From NCBI RefSeq assembly GCF_000235625.1, contig NZ_AGTR01000037.1, positions 25,867-89,866 of the forward strand: 64,000 nt of DNA. The letters run 5' to 3'. Numbering within the stretch: position 1 is the stretch's first letter; the number at the start of each line of letters is the position of its first letter. Position numbers and translations under genes: made by a program. The notes under the pieces were generated by a model that did no database searches, was not told the origin of the DNA, and saw nothing but the letters and a program-made list of their open reading frames with translations. Below are positions 35,329 to 43,990 of this stretch, in pieces. This DNA is from Marinobacter manganoxydans MnI7-9. GTDB taxonomy: Bacteria; Pseudomonadota; Gammaproteobacteria; Pseudomonadales; Oleiphilaceae.

Positions 35329-36138
35329 ATGAGTAAAAAACGTCGCGAGATTCCCGTATTCGATCACCCGATCATCGAAACCCACTGTCACCTGGATTAC
35401 CTCAAGGACCGCCCGCTTGAGGAAACCCTGGAGCAGGCAAAAGGGGTCAATATCGAGAAAGTGATCACCATTGCGGTGTCCCCGGACAACCTTGCCAGAG
35501 TACGCGAACTCAGCCAGGTTGCGCCTTGGGTTTATGGTACTCAGGGGATCCACCCCCACGATGCTGAAAGCTATTCTGATGACGTGGAAGCCGAAATCCG
35601 TGCCCACGCCCGGGACGAGAAGATCGTTGCGGTGGGCGAGATCGGGCTGGACTATTTTTACGACAACGCCGACCGAGATGTTCAGCGCGAGGTGTTCCGG
35701 CGTCAGCTTCAGATCGCCTGCGACACTGATCGGCCTGTGGTCATCCACAGTCGGGAGGCCGACGAGGACACCATCGAGATCCTTGCCGAGTTTGAGGACA
35801 CACTCAAACGCCGTGGCGTGATCCACAGCTTCACGTCCGGCCCGGGACTTGCCCGGTATGCCCTGGATCAGGGTTGGTGCCTGGGCTTTAACGGCATCAC
35901 GACATTCAACAAGGCCGAGAATGTACGCGACATCGTGCGTATGGCTCCGATTGACCAGATCCTTCTGGAAACCGATTCCCCCTTCCTTACCCCGGTACCC
36001 TACCGCGGCAAGGAAAACGCACCGTTCTACCTGCCGTTTGTGGCCGAGAAAATCGCCGAGGTGAAAGAACTGCCCCTTGACGAGGTGATTGGTAAGACTT
36101 ACGCAAACAGCCTGAGGACGTTTTTCCCCGGCGAATGA
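35329..36138 (+). CDS. TatD-family metal-dependent hydrolase
   Basis: A 269-residue TIM-barrel hydrolase of the TatD DNase group. Metal ligands are visible in IIETHCHLDYL, VAVGEIGLDYFYD, PVVIHSREADEDT, GVIHSFTSG and LLETDSPFLTPVPYRG. Relatives have 3'-5' exonuclease or D-aminoacyl-tRNA-related activities, so the cellular role is uncertain. A four-base overlap (ATGA) with the following HD-GYP gene shows translational coupling, a combination with no obvious functional reason. Confidence 0.92.
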   Translation: MSKKRREIPVFDHPIIETHCHLDYLKDRPLEETLEQAKGVNIEKVITIAVSPDNLARVRELSQVAPWVYGTQGIHPHDAESYSDDVEAEIRAHARDEKIVAVGEIGLDYFYDNADRDVQREVFRRQLQIACDTDRPVVIHSREADEDTIEILAEFEDTLKRRGVIHSFTSGPGLARYALDQGWCLGFNGITTFNKAENVRDIVRMAPIDQILLETDSPFLTPVPYRGKENAPFYLPFVAEKIAEVKELPLDEVIGKTYANSLRTFFPGE

Positions 36139-37343
36139 TCAAACGCGTCCCCATTTCAGCACTCAAGATCGGCATGTACATAACCGACCTGAACAACGAC
36201 TGGATTCCCCACAACACCCAGCGCAAGCGCGGTGTGATCAAAAAAGAGGAAACCATCGAGAAAATCCGCCGTATGGGCGTGGAGTTCGTCTATATCGATG
36301 CCTCGAAGGGGCTCGATACCCAGGACTCGGAATCCGCCGCCGAGGTGGATCGTCGGAACGAGTCGGCTCTGCAAAAGGCGGGTGAACTGACGCCCGGCCT
36401 GCGGCCCTATGTACCACTTGCCGAAGAAATGGTCATCGCCCAGCAAGTCCACAGCCAGGCCCAGGGGCTGGTGGGCGAGTTCATGAATCACGCCAAGGTT
36501 GGCGGCGCCATTGATGTGGCCCCCATCCATCAGTTGGCGGACGAACTGCAAAACTCCGTGCTCAGGAATGCCAACGCACTAAGCTGCCTGGGGCGCATCC
36601 GGGAAAAGGACAATTATCTTCTGGAACACTCGGTAAATCTGAGTGTGTTGATGTCCCTGTTCGGAAACCATCGTGGCCTGTCCTCCGATGTCCTGCATCA
36701 GACCATTGTAGGCGCACTTCTCCACGACCTGGGCAAAATCCTCACACCCGACGAGATACTGCACAAACCCGGCCGCCTGACCCCCGAGGAGTTTGAAGTG
36801 ATGAAACTCCACGCCCGCCATTCACGGGACATTCTGGCTACCACAGAGGGCATTGGCGAGCTCACCGTCATCACGGCGGCCCAGCACCACGAACGCCTCG
36901 ACGGCACAGGCTATCCAGAGGGTCTGAAGGGTGATGAGATCTCGGAATACGGTCGCATGGTGGCGATCAGCGATGTATACGATGCCATCACCGCAGACCG
37001 GGTCTATCACAAGGGCATGACACCAACACAGGGTCTGAAGAAGCTTCTGGAGTGGAGCGGCACTCACCTCGATCCCAGTCTGGTCAAACAGTTTATCCGG
37101 TGCCTGGGCCTTTACCCGGTGGGTTCGCTGGTGCTTCTGGAAAGTGGTCGCCTTGGCGTCGTGGTTGAAGCCAATGAAAGTGACCAGAGGCTGCCGACTG
37201 TGCGCGTTATGTACCACACCAAATTCCGCATGCCGATCACAGTAGATACCCTCGATCTCGCGAAACCGGGCACACAGGACCGGATTCTGCGAGCCGTTGA
37301 TCCGGAAACCTACAAGATTGATGTCAGGAAATCCCTCGCCTGA
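36135..37343 (+). CDS. HD-GYP domain c-di-GMP phosphodiesterase with N-terminal DUF3391
   Basis: A 402-residue cytosolic protein. Residues 1-130 are DUF3391 (VPISALKIGMYITDLNNDW at the start). Residues about 150-330 are an HD-GYP domain with all key motifs: ALLHDLGKILTPDEILHKPG, the paired histidine segment QHHERLDGTGYPEGLKG and DVYDAITADRVYHKG. This should hydrolyse c-di-GMP to pGpG or GMP, opposing the diguanylate cyclases encoded at 37.4-39.7 kb and 44-45.7 kb. No membrane segment. Translated with tatD through the ATGA overlap. Confidence 0.93.
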   Translation: MIKRVPISALKIGMYITDLNNDWIPHNTQRKRGVIKKEETIEKIRRMGVEFVYIDASKGLDTQDSESAAEVDRRNESALQKAGELTPGLRPYVPLAEEMVIAQQVHSQAQGLVGEFMNHAKVGGAIDVAPIHQLADELQNSVLRNANALSCLGRIREKDNYLLEHSVNLSVLMSLFGNHRGLSSDVLHQTIVGALLHDLGKILTPDEILHKPGRLTPEEFEVMKLHARHSRDILATTEGIGELTVITAAQHHERLDGTGYPEGLKGDEISEYGRMVAISDVYDAITADRVYHKGMTPTQGLKKLLEWSGTHLDPSLVKQFIRCLGLYPVGSLVLLESGRLGVVVEANESDQRLPTVRVMYHTKFRMPITVDTLDLAKPGTQDRILRAVDPETYKIDVRKSLA

Positions 37344-37394
37344 GAACGCTGACAGCCGCGGACAGCTCGGAATAGAGTGGTTCAACAGCTGCTA

Positions 37395-39674
37395 TCAGGA
37401 AGATGGATCAGAGAATCGGACATAGCGATTGCGGCCCCGGTGCTTGGCCTGATACATGGCCTGGTCGGCCTGGCGCAGGAGCTGGTCGCCGTCCAGATCC
37501 TCTGCCTGCGGGAACAGCGTGTAGCCGATACTGGCTGAAACTTCGACGCTGTGATCGGCAACCCAGACAGGTTCTGCCACCCGCGCCAAAAGACGTACCA
37601 ACAGGGTCTCAAGAGATGCGTCGTCCTGAACATTCATCACGATGGCCGCAAACTCATCACCACCGAGCCTCGCCAGAGTATCCTCTTGCCGGAGTTCCGA
37701 ACGCATACGGGCGGCCACCTCGACAAGCAACTGGTCACCCGCCTCATGACCGAAGGCATCGTTTACCGGCTTGAACTCGTCCAGATCAATATAAACCACC
37801 GCCAGTTTGCCGCTCTGACGCCGGGTAAGAGCCATGCCTTGCTGCAATCGGTCGGCAAACAGAACCCGGTTAGGCATTCCGGTCAGGGCATCGTAATGGG
37901 CCATGATCCGGAGCTTTCTTTCCTGCTCTTTAAGCCGACTGATGTCACTGAAAATACCGACAAAATGCGAGACTTCGCCATGATCGCCACGAACACTGCT
38001 CAGTGTTACCGACAAGGTAATCGGCTCGCCATCATTGCGTCTGCTGGAAAACTCTCCGGACCAGAAGCCCTGAGACCGGGCACTGGCGAAAATACCACTG
38101 CCTTCCTCCACCGGTAGGGGTGGCAGTCTTCCTATTGCCCGATTGCGGGGCCGGCCGGTTATCGCCAGATACGCATCGTTGGCATCAATCACGATGCCGT
38201 GATTATCAGTAATGAAAATAGCCTCGCGGGCGTATTCGAAGACGCTCGCCGCCAGCCGCTGCCGCTGTTCCGCGTGTTTCCGGAGAGTGATCTCATACAG
38301 GGAGCAAAGAATCAGAGCTTCTGGTTCGTCCTCGGTGTGGACGGGCGCCATGGTAAGCTCCACCCAGATCTCCCTGCCGTCAGAGCGATTCAGAACCCAT
38401 TCGCACTGTTCCACCTGACCCGCCGAAACCCGGGCCAGCATGGGCGCCATTTTCTGTCGGGAGATCTGCCCGTCTGGCTGGAATTCCGGCGAAAAGACCG
38501 CCAGATCCTTGCCGACCAGTGATTCACTGGAGGTGTATCTGAGCAGGTCGACAGAAGCCCGGTTGGTGTCGATGAAAAGCCCACCCCGGATCAGCAATGC
38601 AGCTTGTGGCCAACCCCGGATAAGCTGGCGCAGACGCCTCTGTTCCGCGGCCAGCTGCCGCTTGCTCTTGCCCAGCCAGAGCGACGATGCCACCAGCAAC
38701 ATGAGCAACACCAGAATGGTAAAGACCCAGAGCCGATACTGGTGCAACGCATCCACCCAGGTAAGTTGGGGCACCTGGTCGTAGGGCGGCACCCGCAGAG
38801 TGCGAGCCAGGTACTCAACCGACTGGTAGTCTGCAGGCGGCGAAAAACCCGAAATGCCGACTGACCGCGCCACCTCGTCTTCCGGCTCAATGGCAAAAAG
38901 CGCCGACGCGATACGACGGACGGCCCGCTCGTTGACATGGGGCAGCGCCACCAGGGGCCATTCCGGGTATAGACGGGTTGAAACAACGTAGGGGAAACCC
39001 GCCAGCCGCTGACGGTTCAGAACCTTTACCTTGGTAAACAGATCAGGGTCTTCCTGCGCCATCTGCTCCAGAATGCTGGTTCGGATAAAGCCAACATCGG
39101 CATCTCCGGAGAGAACCGAACGAACCACTCGGTCGTGGGTGCCCATAAACCGGATCAGATTCACTCTGCGGATATCAATACCGGCATCCATCAGCTCGAG
39201 AACCTGGGTCTGGTAGCCCCCGAGGAAATGGACACCGGGCGAGGCAATGGTTTTATCACGGATATCGGCAAGCTGTTCAATGTCGTCGCGCTCGGCCCTG
39301 GTAAAGATCACGCCACCAAGACTGCCGGTCGAAGACTGGCCGGAGCGCCTGACCAGAGTCGCCAGAACGCCGGTCAGACTGCGTTCGCTTCGGATCAGTA
39401 GAAAATGGCTGGGATTGGTAAGAAAAAAATCGAGCCGGTTGGCGGCGATCGCCCGGCTCATATTCTCCTGATTGAGAACCTCCAGCCTTACGGATATGCC
39501 GGTTTCCCTGGACAAGTAGTCCGTCAGAGGCTGGTAACGTTCCTGAAGCACACTGTCCGGCCGATAGGCGAATACACCCATAGTCAGTGTTTCATCGGCA
39601 CTGGCTGATGCCATCGCCACAAATTCCGTGGCAAACAGAAAACAAAGACAGGCAACAAACCGGCGAATATTCAA
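37395..39674 (-). CDS. Diguanylate cyclase with periplasmic PhnD-like sensor, PAS domains and GGDEF
   Basis: A 759-residue membrane receptor. Signal peptide (residues 1-26), then a periplasmic PhnD/phosphonate-binding type domain (about 28-290: LTMGVFAYRPDSVLQERYQP, FLTNPSHFLLIRSE). A membrane helix LWVFTILVLLMLLVASSLWL lies near 312. Two PAS domains follow (about 345-470 and 475-590), then GGDEF with ARLGGDEFAAIV near 690. RQED five residues before GGDEF is an intact inhibitory I-site; no EAL domain follows. The start is TTG, overlapping the stop of the binding lipoprotein gene by four bases (TTGA); GAGGG lies just upstream. The periplasmic ligand, presumably a small anion, is unknown. Confidence 0.92.
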   Translation of the reverse strand: MNIRRFVACLCFLFATEFVAMASASADETLTMGVFAYRPDSVLQERYQPLTDYLSRETGISVRLEVLNQENMSRAIAANRLDFFLTNPSHFLLIRSERSLTGVLATLVRRSGQSSTGSLGGVIFTRAERDDIEQLADIRDKTIASPGVHFLGGYQTQVLELMDAGIDIRRVNLIRFMGTHDRVVRSVLSGDADVGFIRTSILEQMAQEDPDLFTKVKVLNRQRLAGFPYVVSTRLYPEWPLVALPHVNERAVRRIASALFAIEPEDEVARSVGISGFSPPADYQSVEYLARTLRVPPYDQVPQLTWVDALHQYRLWVFTILVLLMLLVASSLWLGKSKRQLAAEQRRLRQLIRGWPQAALLIRGGLFIDTNRASVDLLRYTSSESLVGKDLAVFSPEFQPDGQISRQKMAPMLARVSAGQVEQCEWVLNRSDGREIWVELTMAPVHTEDEPEALILCSLYEITLRKHAEQRQRLAASVFEYAREAIFITDNHGIVIDANDAYLAITGRPRNRAIGRLPPLPVEEGSGIFASARSQGFWSGEFSSRRNDGEPITLSVTLSSVRGDHGEVSHFVGIFSDISRLKEQERKLRIMAHYDALTGMPNRVLFADRLQQGMALTRRQSGKLAVVYIDLDEFKPVNDAFGHEAGDQLLVEVAARMRSELRQEDTLARLGGDEFAAIVMNVQDDASLETLLVRLLARVAEPVWVADHSVEVSASIGYTLFPQAEDLDGDQLLRQADQAMYQAKHRGRNRYVRFSDPSS

Positions 39675-40630
39675 GAGACCCTCGCTGGCAGAAACGAAGG
39701 ATCTGACATGCGCTGGATGCCAGGATTCTGGTCAATCATCCCCTCTGCCAGCATAAGGCGAGACAGGGATCCGGCCATGGTTTCGATGGGTCCGGCTGCT
39801 CTGAGATAACGCTGGTTCGCGGCCAGATCCGGCAGCATAACGCTGGCCAGTGCCATGCGAACCTCGTCCGGACTGATCCCCTGACGGGTGGCAATCCGGT
39901 ACATTGAGTCGTGCATGCTCCGCACCAGGTGCTGCAGGCCGGTAAAATGTCCGGTCAACAGGTCGCGAACCGCTCTGGAATTGCTCTCTGCCGCTTTCCG
40001 GGTCACCACCAGCACATCGAAGATGGTTTCCGGAATGTCGCTACTATCGAAGAGTCTGACGCCTCCGGCGTTCTCTATGAGTGACGCTGTTGGCTCGTAG
40101 CATACCGAAGCATCCACTTCACCGCGGGACCAGGCTTGTGCATGCTGGCTTACCGGCAAATCCACTTTTATCACGTCGCTGCGACCGAGCCCCGCTACCT
40201 CAAGGATTTTAAACAGCATAACGCCCGAGACGCCGTTCAGCTCCACCGCAATACGCTGCCCCTTGAGGGCTGTCAATTCCGTGATCGATGGCTTGACCAT
40301 CAGTACATCGGCGCCGGCGGACACATCAGCGACGGCAACCACAACCAGTTCCAGCCCACTCGACCGGACCCGTATGGTTTCATCCAGAGTCAGCGCCGCC
40401 CCATCAAGCGCCCCTGAAATAAGGCCCTCCATGGAGTCTTTGGCAGACGTGCCCGGCACCAGCGCAACCGTATCCGGCAACCAGTTGAAATCACGGGCAA
40501 GGTACAGCGGCTCGTAGCCGATCCAGGGGTGGATACCGAACCTCAGCGGGCCGGAATCACTGCAACCCGGCAATCCCGCCGCGGACAGTCCGGCTGCTAT
40601 CGATAGACCAAGGAATTCACGGCGTTGCAT
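39671..40630 (-). CDS. Orphan ABC-type substrate-binding lipoprotein (NMT1/SsuA-like)
   Basis: A 319-residue exported binding protein. MQRREFLGLSIAAGLSAAG followed by LPGC forms a lipobox, so it is probably anchored at a membrane; the RR pair makes Tat export possible. The mature part has the NMT1/THI5/SsuA pattern: IHPWIGYEPLYLARDFNWLP, ISGALDGAALTLDE, LKGQRIAVELNGVSGVM and EVDASVCYEPTA. No permease or ATPase gene is nearby. Instead it is translationally coupled to the receptor cyclase downstream, which suggests it presents a ligand to that cyclase rather than to a transporter. That role is inference. Confidence 0.88.
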   Translation of the reverse strand: MQRREFLGLSIAAGLSAAGLPGCSDSGPLRFGIHPWIGYEPLYLARDFNWLPDTVALVPGTSAKDSMEGLISGALDGAALTLDETIRVRSSGLELVVVAVADVSAGADVLMVKPSITELTALKGQRIAVELNGVSGVMLFKILEVAGLGRSDVIKVDLPVSQHAQAWSRGEVDASVCYEPTASLIENAGGVRLFDSSDIPETIFDVLVVTRKAAESNSRAVRDLLTGHFTGLQHLVRSMHDSMYRIATRQGISPDEVRMALASVMLPDLAANQRYLRAAGPIETMAGSLSRLMLAEGMIDQNPGIQRMSDPSFLPARVS

Positions 40631-40733
40631 CAGGCTCCGGACCGGGCAAAGACATTAACATTTGTCAATAAACGACAGTTTACTGCTTCACATACTACCC
40701 GTAAAACCGCAACTTGCCTTGCACCGCGTCAAT

Positions 40734-41642
40734 TTATCCCAAAGACAGGAACACCCCCATCAGCACCGGCGAGAGAAAAGACAGCAAGAAACCGGAGGCG
40801 ATCGCCACCGGAACACAGGTCAGCCCGCCACTGCTGCGGATAACCGGCAGGGTGAAGTCCATGGCGGTAGCGCCACCATAACCAATAGCCATGGCCGGCC
40901 TGTTGGCAATCAACAAGGGGATGATTGCCAACGCAACAATCTCCCTGAGCACATCATTGAGGAAGGCCACGCCGCCCCAGGCAGGGCCAAGGGCTTCGCC
41001 GATGACAATGCCGGACAGCGAGTACCAGCCAAACCCGGAGGCAACCGCCAGGGCGTCGTGCCAGGGCAACCCAAGCCAGGGTATCAACAGGGCACCGGCC
41101 ACCAGGGAACTGAGCGTCAGAGCCAGCGCGATACCGAGCCCCTGACGATTCATCAGAAGTTTGCGCAGCGAAAGCCCGGCATTGCGCAACTGCAGGCCGA
41201 TCAGAAACAGCAGCAACATCAGGGACCAGGTCGCCAGCTGTTCCGCCATGGGCATGTCCGGCAACAGGTAGTAGCCGGCAAGCAGCCCGGCAATAACCGC
41301 CACCAGCGGTTTCAGGCCAGCCAGAAAAAGCCGGCGGTATCCGGGGCTGACACTGCCCTCGACCCGCTCGATGGACATTGGCTGCCAGCGGTGGAACATC
41401 CAGAGCCCAAACATGTTGGCGACGAAAAGCACCAGCACCAGTGCCAGTACCTGAGTCGCCATGCCACCTAGTTGCGCCGCCAGGCCCTCCATCTGGCCAA
41501 GCCCCAGGCCCAGCAGCAACAGGATGAAGTAAACCAGTGCCTCCACCATGTAATGGATCACCGTCATGGCCCGGCGGTTTTCCAGGGCGATGGCAAAACC
41601 CAGGAACAGGGGAGCAAGAATGAGCAAGGCTCCAGTCAGCAT
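40734..41642 (-). CDS. LysO-family membrane exporter
   Basis: A 302-residue membrane protein with about eight to nine hydrophobic segments. It matches LysO/YbjE (lysine export) through LFLIGLQLRNAG, GFGWYSLSGIVIGEALGP, VAFLNDVLREIVALAIIPLL and the glycine-rich GYGGATAMDFTLPVI. E. coli LysO exports lysine and its toxic analogue thialysine. ATG follows GAGGA by six bases. It ends an apparent three-gene unit with the DUF2288 and unknown 122-residue genes. Substrate taken from the family only. Confidence 0.85.
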   Translation of the reverse strand: MLTGALLILAPLFLGFAIALENRRAMTVIHYMVEALVYFILLLLGLGLGQMEGLAAQLGGMATQVLALVLVLFVANMFGLWMFHRWQPMSIERVEGSVSPGYRRLFLAGLKPLVAVIAGLLAGYYLLPDMPMAEQLATWSLMLLLFLIGLQLRNAGLSLRKLLMNRQGLGIALALTLSSLVAGALLIPWLGLPWHDALAVASGFGWYSLSGIVIGEALGPAWGGVAFLNDVLREIVALAIIPLLIANRPAMAIGYGGATAMDFTLPVIRSSGGLTCVPVAIASGFLLSFLSPVLMGVFLSLG

Positions 41643-41669
41643 GGCGTCCTCGAAACGAAAAGGGGGTTA

Positions 41670-42038
41670 TCAGGTCAGGGGTTTGAACTGGTCGGGGTCG
41701 GCATCCGGGCTGGCCTGTTCACCCTGCGGAACGCCGATGGTGCGGGCAAGACGTTGGGCGGTAACGGACCAGACCGCATAATCTCCGGGCTTCGGCTCGT
41801 AGCCTTTTCCCATCATGGTGCCGGCGACGCTTCTGAGAACCGATTCAGCCCGGGCCTGGGTTGGCCAGGGCCCACGGCAGAACTGCCCATCCGGGCGCCC
41901 CCGGTCAGGGCCAGCCAGAGCTACCAGGCCCCAATGACCGCCGCCTGCTGGCCGGATGTGTAGCTCGATGCGTTGGCCGTCTTTCACCATGACGAGATCC
42001 CGAAGCGGGCTACGGCCGTGGAAATAGTGGAGCTTCAT
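41670..42038 (-). CDS. Hypothetical protein, 122 residues
   Basis: Not recognised. The protein begins MKLHYFHGRSPLRDLVMVKD, is soluble, has no signal peptide or membrane segment and contains one cysteine. The stretch ELHIRPAGGGHWGLVALAGP looks like a beta-hairpin fold. The C-terminus from about residue 105 is rich in aspartate and proline and probably disordered. It lies 12 bases after the DUF2288 gene and 27 bases before the lysO-like gene, so it should share their transcript. No clear ribosome site precedes the ATG. Codon use and context support a real gene. Confidence 0.6.
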   Translation of the reverse strand: MKLHYFHGRSPLRDLVMVKDGQRIELHIRPAGGGHWGLVALAGPDRGRPDGQFCRGPWPTQARAESVLRSVAGTMMGKGYEPKPGDYAVWSVTAQRLARTIGVPQGEQASPDADPDQFKPLT

Positions 42039-42050
42039 GATGCCATTCTG

Positions 42051-42371
42051 TCAGTGCAGAACATGCCCTGACCTGTCCTGCACGAGAACCCAGGGTGCGA
42101 TGACGACCGCCCAGAGTTCCGCATTGCGATCATACCAATCCTGCGCGGTGTCCGGCGCAACCTCACCAACGCGTCCATCGTTCATCCACTGTTCGAAACG
42201 GGCTTTGTTATCCGCCGCCAACTCAGTCGCCACTTCAAGCAGATCCAGGTCCGGCGACACCCTGACGACCTGCCCCCTCGCAAAGTAGGTCTGCAGATCG
42301 TGCCAGCGGATGCGAGAAGTCTCAAGATTCAGCTTGGCTTTCAATTCGTCCCGGGATGGGGAGGATGACAT
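42051..42371 (-). CDS. DUF2288 family protein
   Basis: A 106-residue cytosolic protein of the DUF2288 family. Hallmarks: LNLETSRIRWHDLQTYFARG, VVRVSPDLDLLEVATELAAD and the C-terminal AELWAVVIAPWVLVQDRSG. No function is established for the family. ATG follows GAGGTAG. It starts 40 bases downstream of the single-domain response regulator, so it may share the end of the signalling transcript or have its own start. Confidence 0.88.
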   Translation of the reverse strand: MSSSPSRDELKAKLNLETSRIRWHDLQTYFARGQVVRVSPDLDLLEVATELAADNKARFEQWMNDGRVGEVAPDTAQDWYDRNAELWAVVIAPWVLVQDRSGHVLH

Positions 42372-42411
42372 GACTACCTCATCAGTCTAAACAGGGCTCA
42401 GGCTGGCCAGA

Positions 42412-42825
42412 CTACCGGAAATCTCGCCCCACCGCATCTGCCAGAATCTGAGCAATCTGTTCTGAAAGGTTCATGGGGTCAAAGGGCTTCGGTATGACAC
42501 CGAGCGCTCCCAACGCCTGATATTCCTCGATTTCGGATTTCTGTAGCCTGGCGGTCATAAAGATGACTGGCACTGTCTCCATCCCATCAAGCTCACGCAG
42601 TGCCTGCAACGTCGTAGGACCATCCATTCCCGGCATCATAACGTCCAGCAAAATCAGTTCCGGCTCGAATTCTGGGGCTCTCTCCACAGCCTCAGCGCCG
42701 GACTCGCAAATCGCCGTTAAAAAGCCGCCGACATCCTCCAGAGCAATTTCCGCGACTGCCCGAATATCCGGATCATCCTCAACATACAGAATCTTCTGAG
42801 GCAAGTTTTGTTGTTTACTCTCCAT
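42412..42825 (-). CDS. Single-domain response regulator (CheY-like)
   Basis: A 137-residue receiver. The acidic pocket is KILYVEDDPDI, the phosphoacceptor aspartate is in LILLDVMMPGMDG near residue 63, the switch threonine in VIFMTARL and the conserved lysine in GVIPKPFDP. No output domain, so it may be a phosphate sink or diffusible relay. ATG at 42825 has GGGAG eight bases upstream; earlier in-frame codons lie in the preceding gene. Start overlaps the end of the REC-HDOD gene by 11 bases. Confidence 0.92.
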   Translation of the reverse strand: MESKQQNLPQKILYVEDDPDIRAVAEIALEDVGGFLTAICESGAEAVERAPEFEPELILLDVMMPGMDGPTTLQALRELDGMETVPVIFMTARLQKSEIEEYQALGALGVIPKPFDPMNLSEQIAQILADAVGRDFR

Positions 42826-43963
42826 TACTTTTCTCCCGCTCTGTTTCTTCGGTTTCCATACCAATGCGTCTAATCAGCCTGCGGCATTCCTCGGAGTCCT
42901 GCTCGCCTGAAGCCAAAAGAGAGGCAGCACGCATAATCAGCCGTTCCTCACGGGTGCAATCGTTGGGCAGAAAATGGACGGCACCGATCAGCTCCCGGAC
43001 CCCCAGCGGCAAGCGCCATTGAACCTTGAGCCGGTTTCCATAAGCCTGTGCCCACTCCTCCAGAACCTTTTCCGCCTCTGCCGTTCCGATTTCACCTCCG
43101 GCTGCAGCATACTGGTTGAGTACCTTGAGAACAGCGAGCTCGCCCAGGCGGCTTAGCAACCCGGCTTTTTGAAGCGGGAGGGGTTGTTTCTTCAGGCTGA
43201 TCGCCAATCGCTGGGCCTCTTTTGCCACCTGCAAGGCGCATTCGTGGTAGGTTTTTGAAAGCTCGCGTAGCGGCTCATGCTGCAGCTTGTTGGATACATC
43301 CAGCGACAACGCCAAAGCCTGGTTCAGTGCAAGAGGTACGCCCAGAGACCCGATAGCATCTCTCAGAGTTTCAACGGGCTTGCCGGAACGCCTGAATGAG
43401 CTGCTGTTGGCCACATCCAGCAAACGGGCGGTGAGGCTGGCCTCTTCTCGCCAGCGCTCAGCCAGCTGCGCCGCGGAAAGATCTCCCTGGCGACCGATTA
43501 ATTCAAGAATGTCCGAAGGGTCCACATCGGAGGGCAACTGAATCACTTCCTCCAGTGAATCACGGAGCAATGTCTTGAGGTCCGGCGCTTCAGAGGTCTG
43601 ATCGACTTTCAGTAGCTTTCCAAGCCGTTCGTGGAGGTTCGCCACATCGAAGGGTTTGGTCATGTAACCGTCGATCCCGTAATGAGCCGCCTGCAACACA
43701 GACTCCCGATCAGAGCGGCCGGAAACCATCACAATGGGAACATCACGATCCAGTTGACGCACCTGCCTGACAAGTTCCAGCCCCGATCCATCCGGCAGAT
43801 TTCTGTCCGCAATGTAAAGGTCAAACCGGTTATTTTTTACCTGCCTGAGCGCTTCACCGAGAGTATCGGCGAGCACAACAGACACACCCGAGTATAGGCC
43901 CGCGACGACAGTTTCCAGCAACTCTGCAATGAGATCATCGTCTTCAAGAATCAGCGCTTTCAA
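42815..43963 (-). CDS. Response regulator with HDOD output domain
   Basis: A 382-residue protein. Receiver at 1-120 (KALILEDDDLIAELLE, phosphoacceptor in LYIADRNLPDGSG near residue 53, lysine in GYMTKPFDV). Residues about 140-340 are an HDOD domain (IQLPSDVDPSDILELI, LTARLLDVANSSSF, LRDAIGSLGV), a catalytically inactive HD relative used in signalling. The start codon is TTG; no ATG or GTG fits, and AGGGTGG lies upstream. Transcribed between the Hpt-GGDEF gene (27-base gap) and the single receiver. Confidence 0.88.
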   Translation of the reverse strand: MKALILEDDDLIAELLETVVAGLYSGVSVVLADTLGEALRQVKNNRFDLYIADRNLPDGSGLELVRQVRQLDRDVPIVMVSGRSDRESVLQAAHYGIDGYMTKPFDVANLHERLGKLLKVDQTSEAPDLKTLLRDSLEEVIQLPSDVDPSDILELIGRQGDLSAAQLAERWREEASLTARLLDVANSSSFRRSGKPVETLRDAIGSLGVPLALNQALALSLDVSNKLQHEPLRELSKTYHECALQVAKEAQRLAISLKKQPLPLQKAGLLSRLGELAVLKVLNQYAAAGGEIGTAEAEKVLEEWAQAYGNRLKVQWRLPLGVRELIGAVHFLPNDCTREERLIMRAASLLASGEQDSEECRRLIRRIGMETEETEREKSNGE

Positions 43964-43990
43964 ATGACCACCCTAAGCGTACAACGGACA

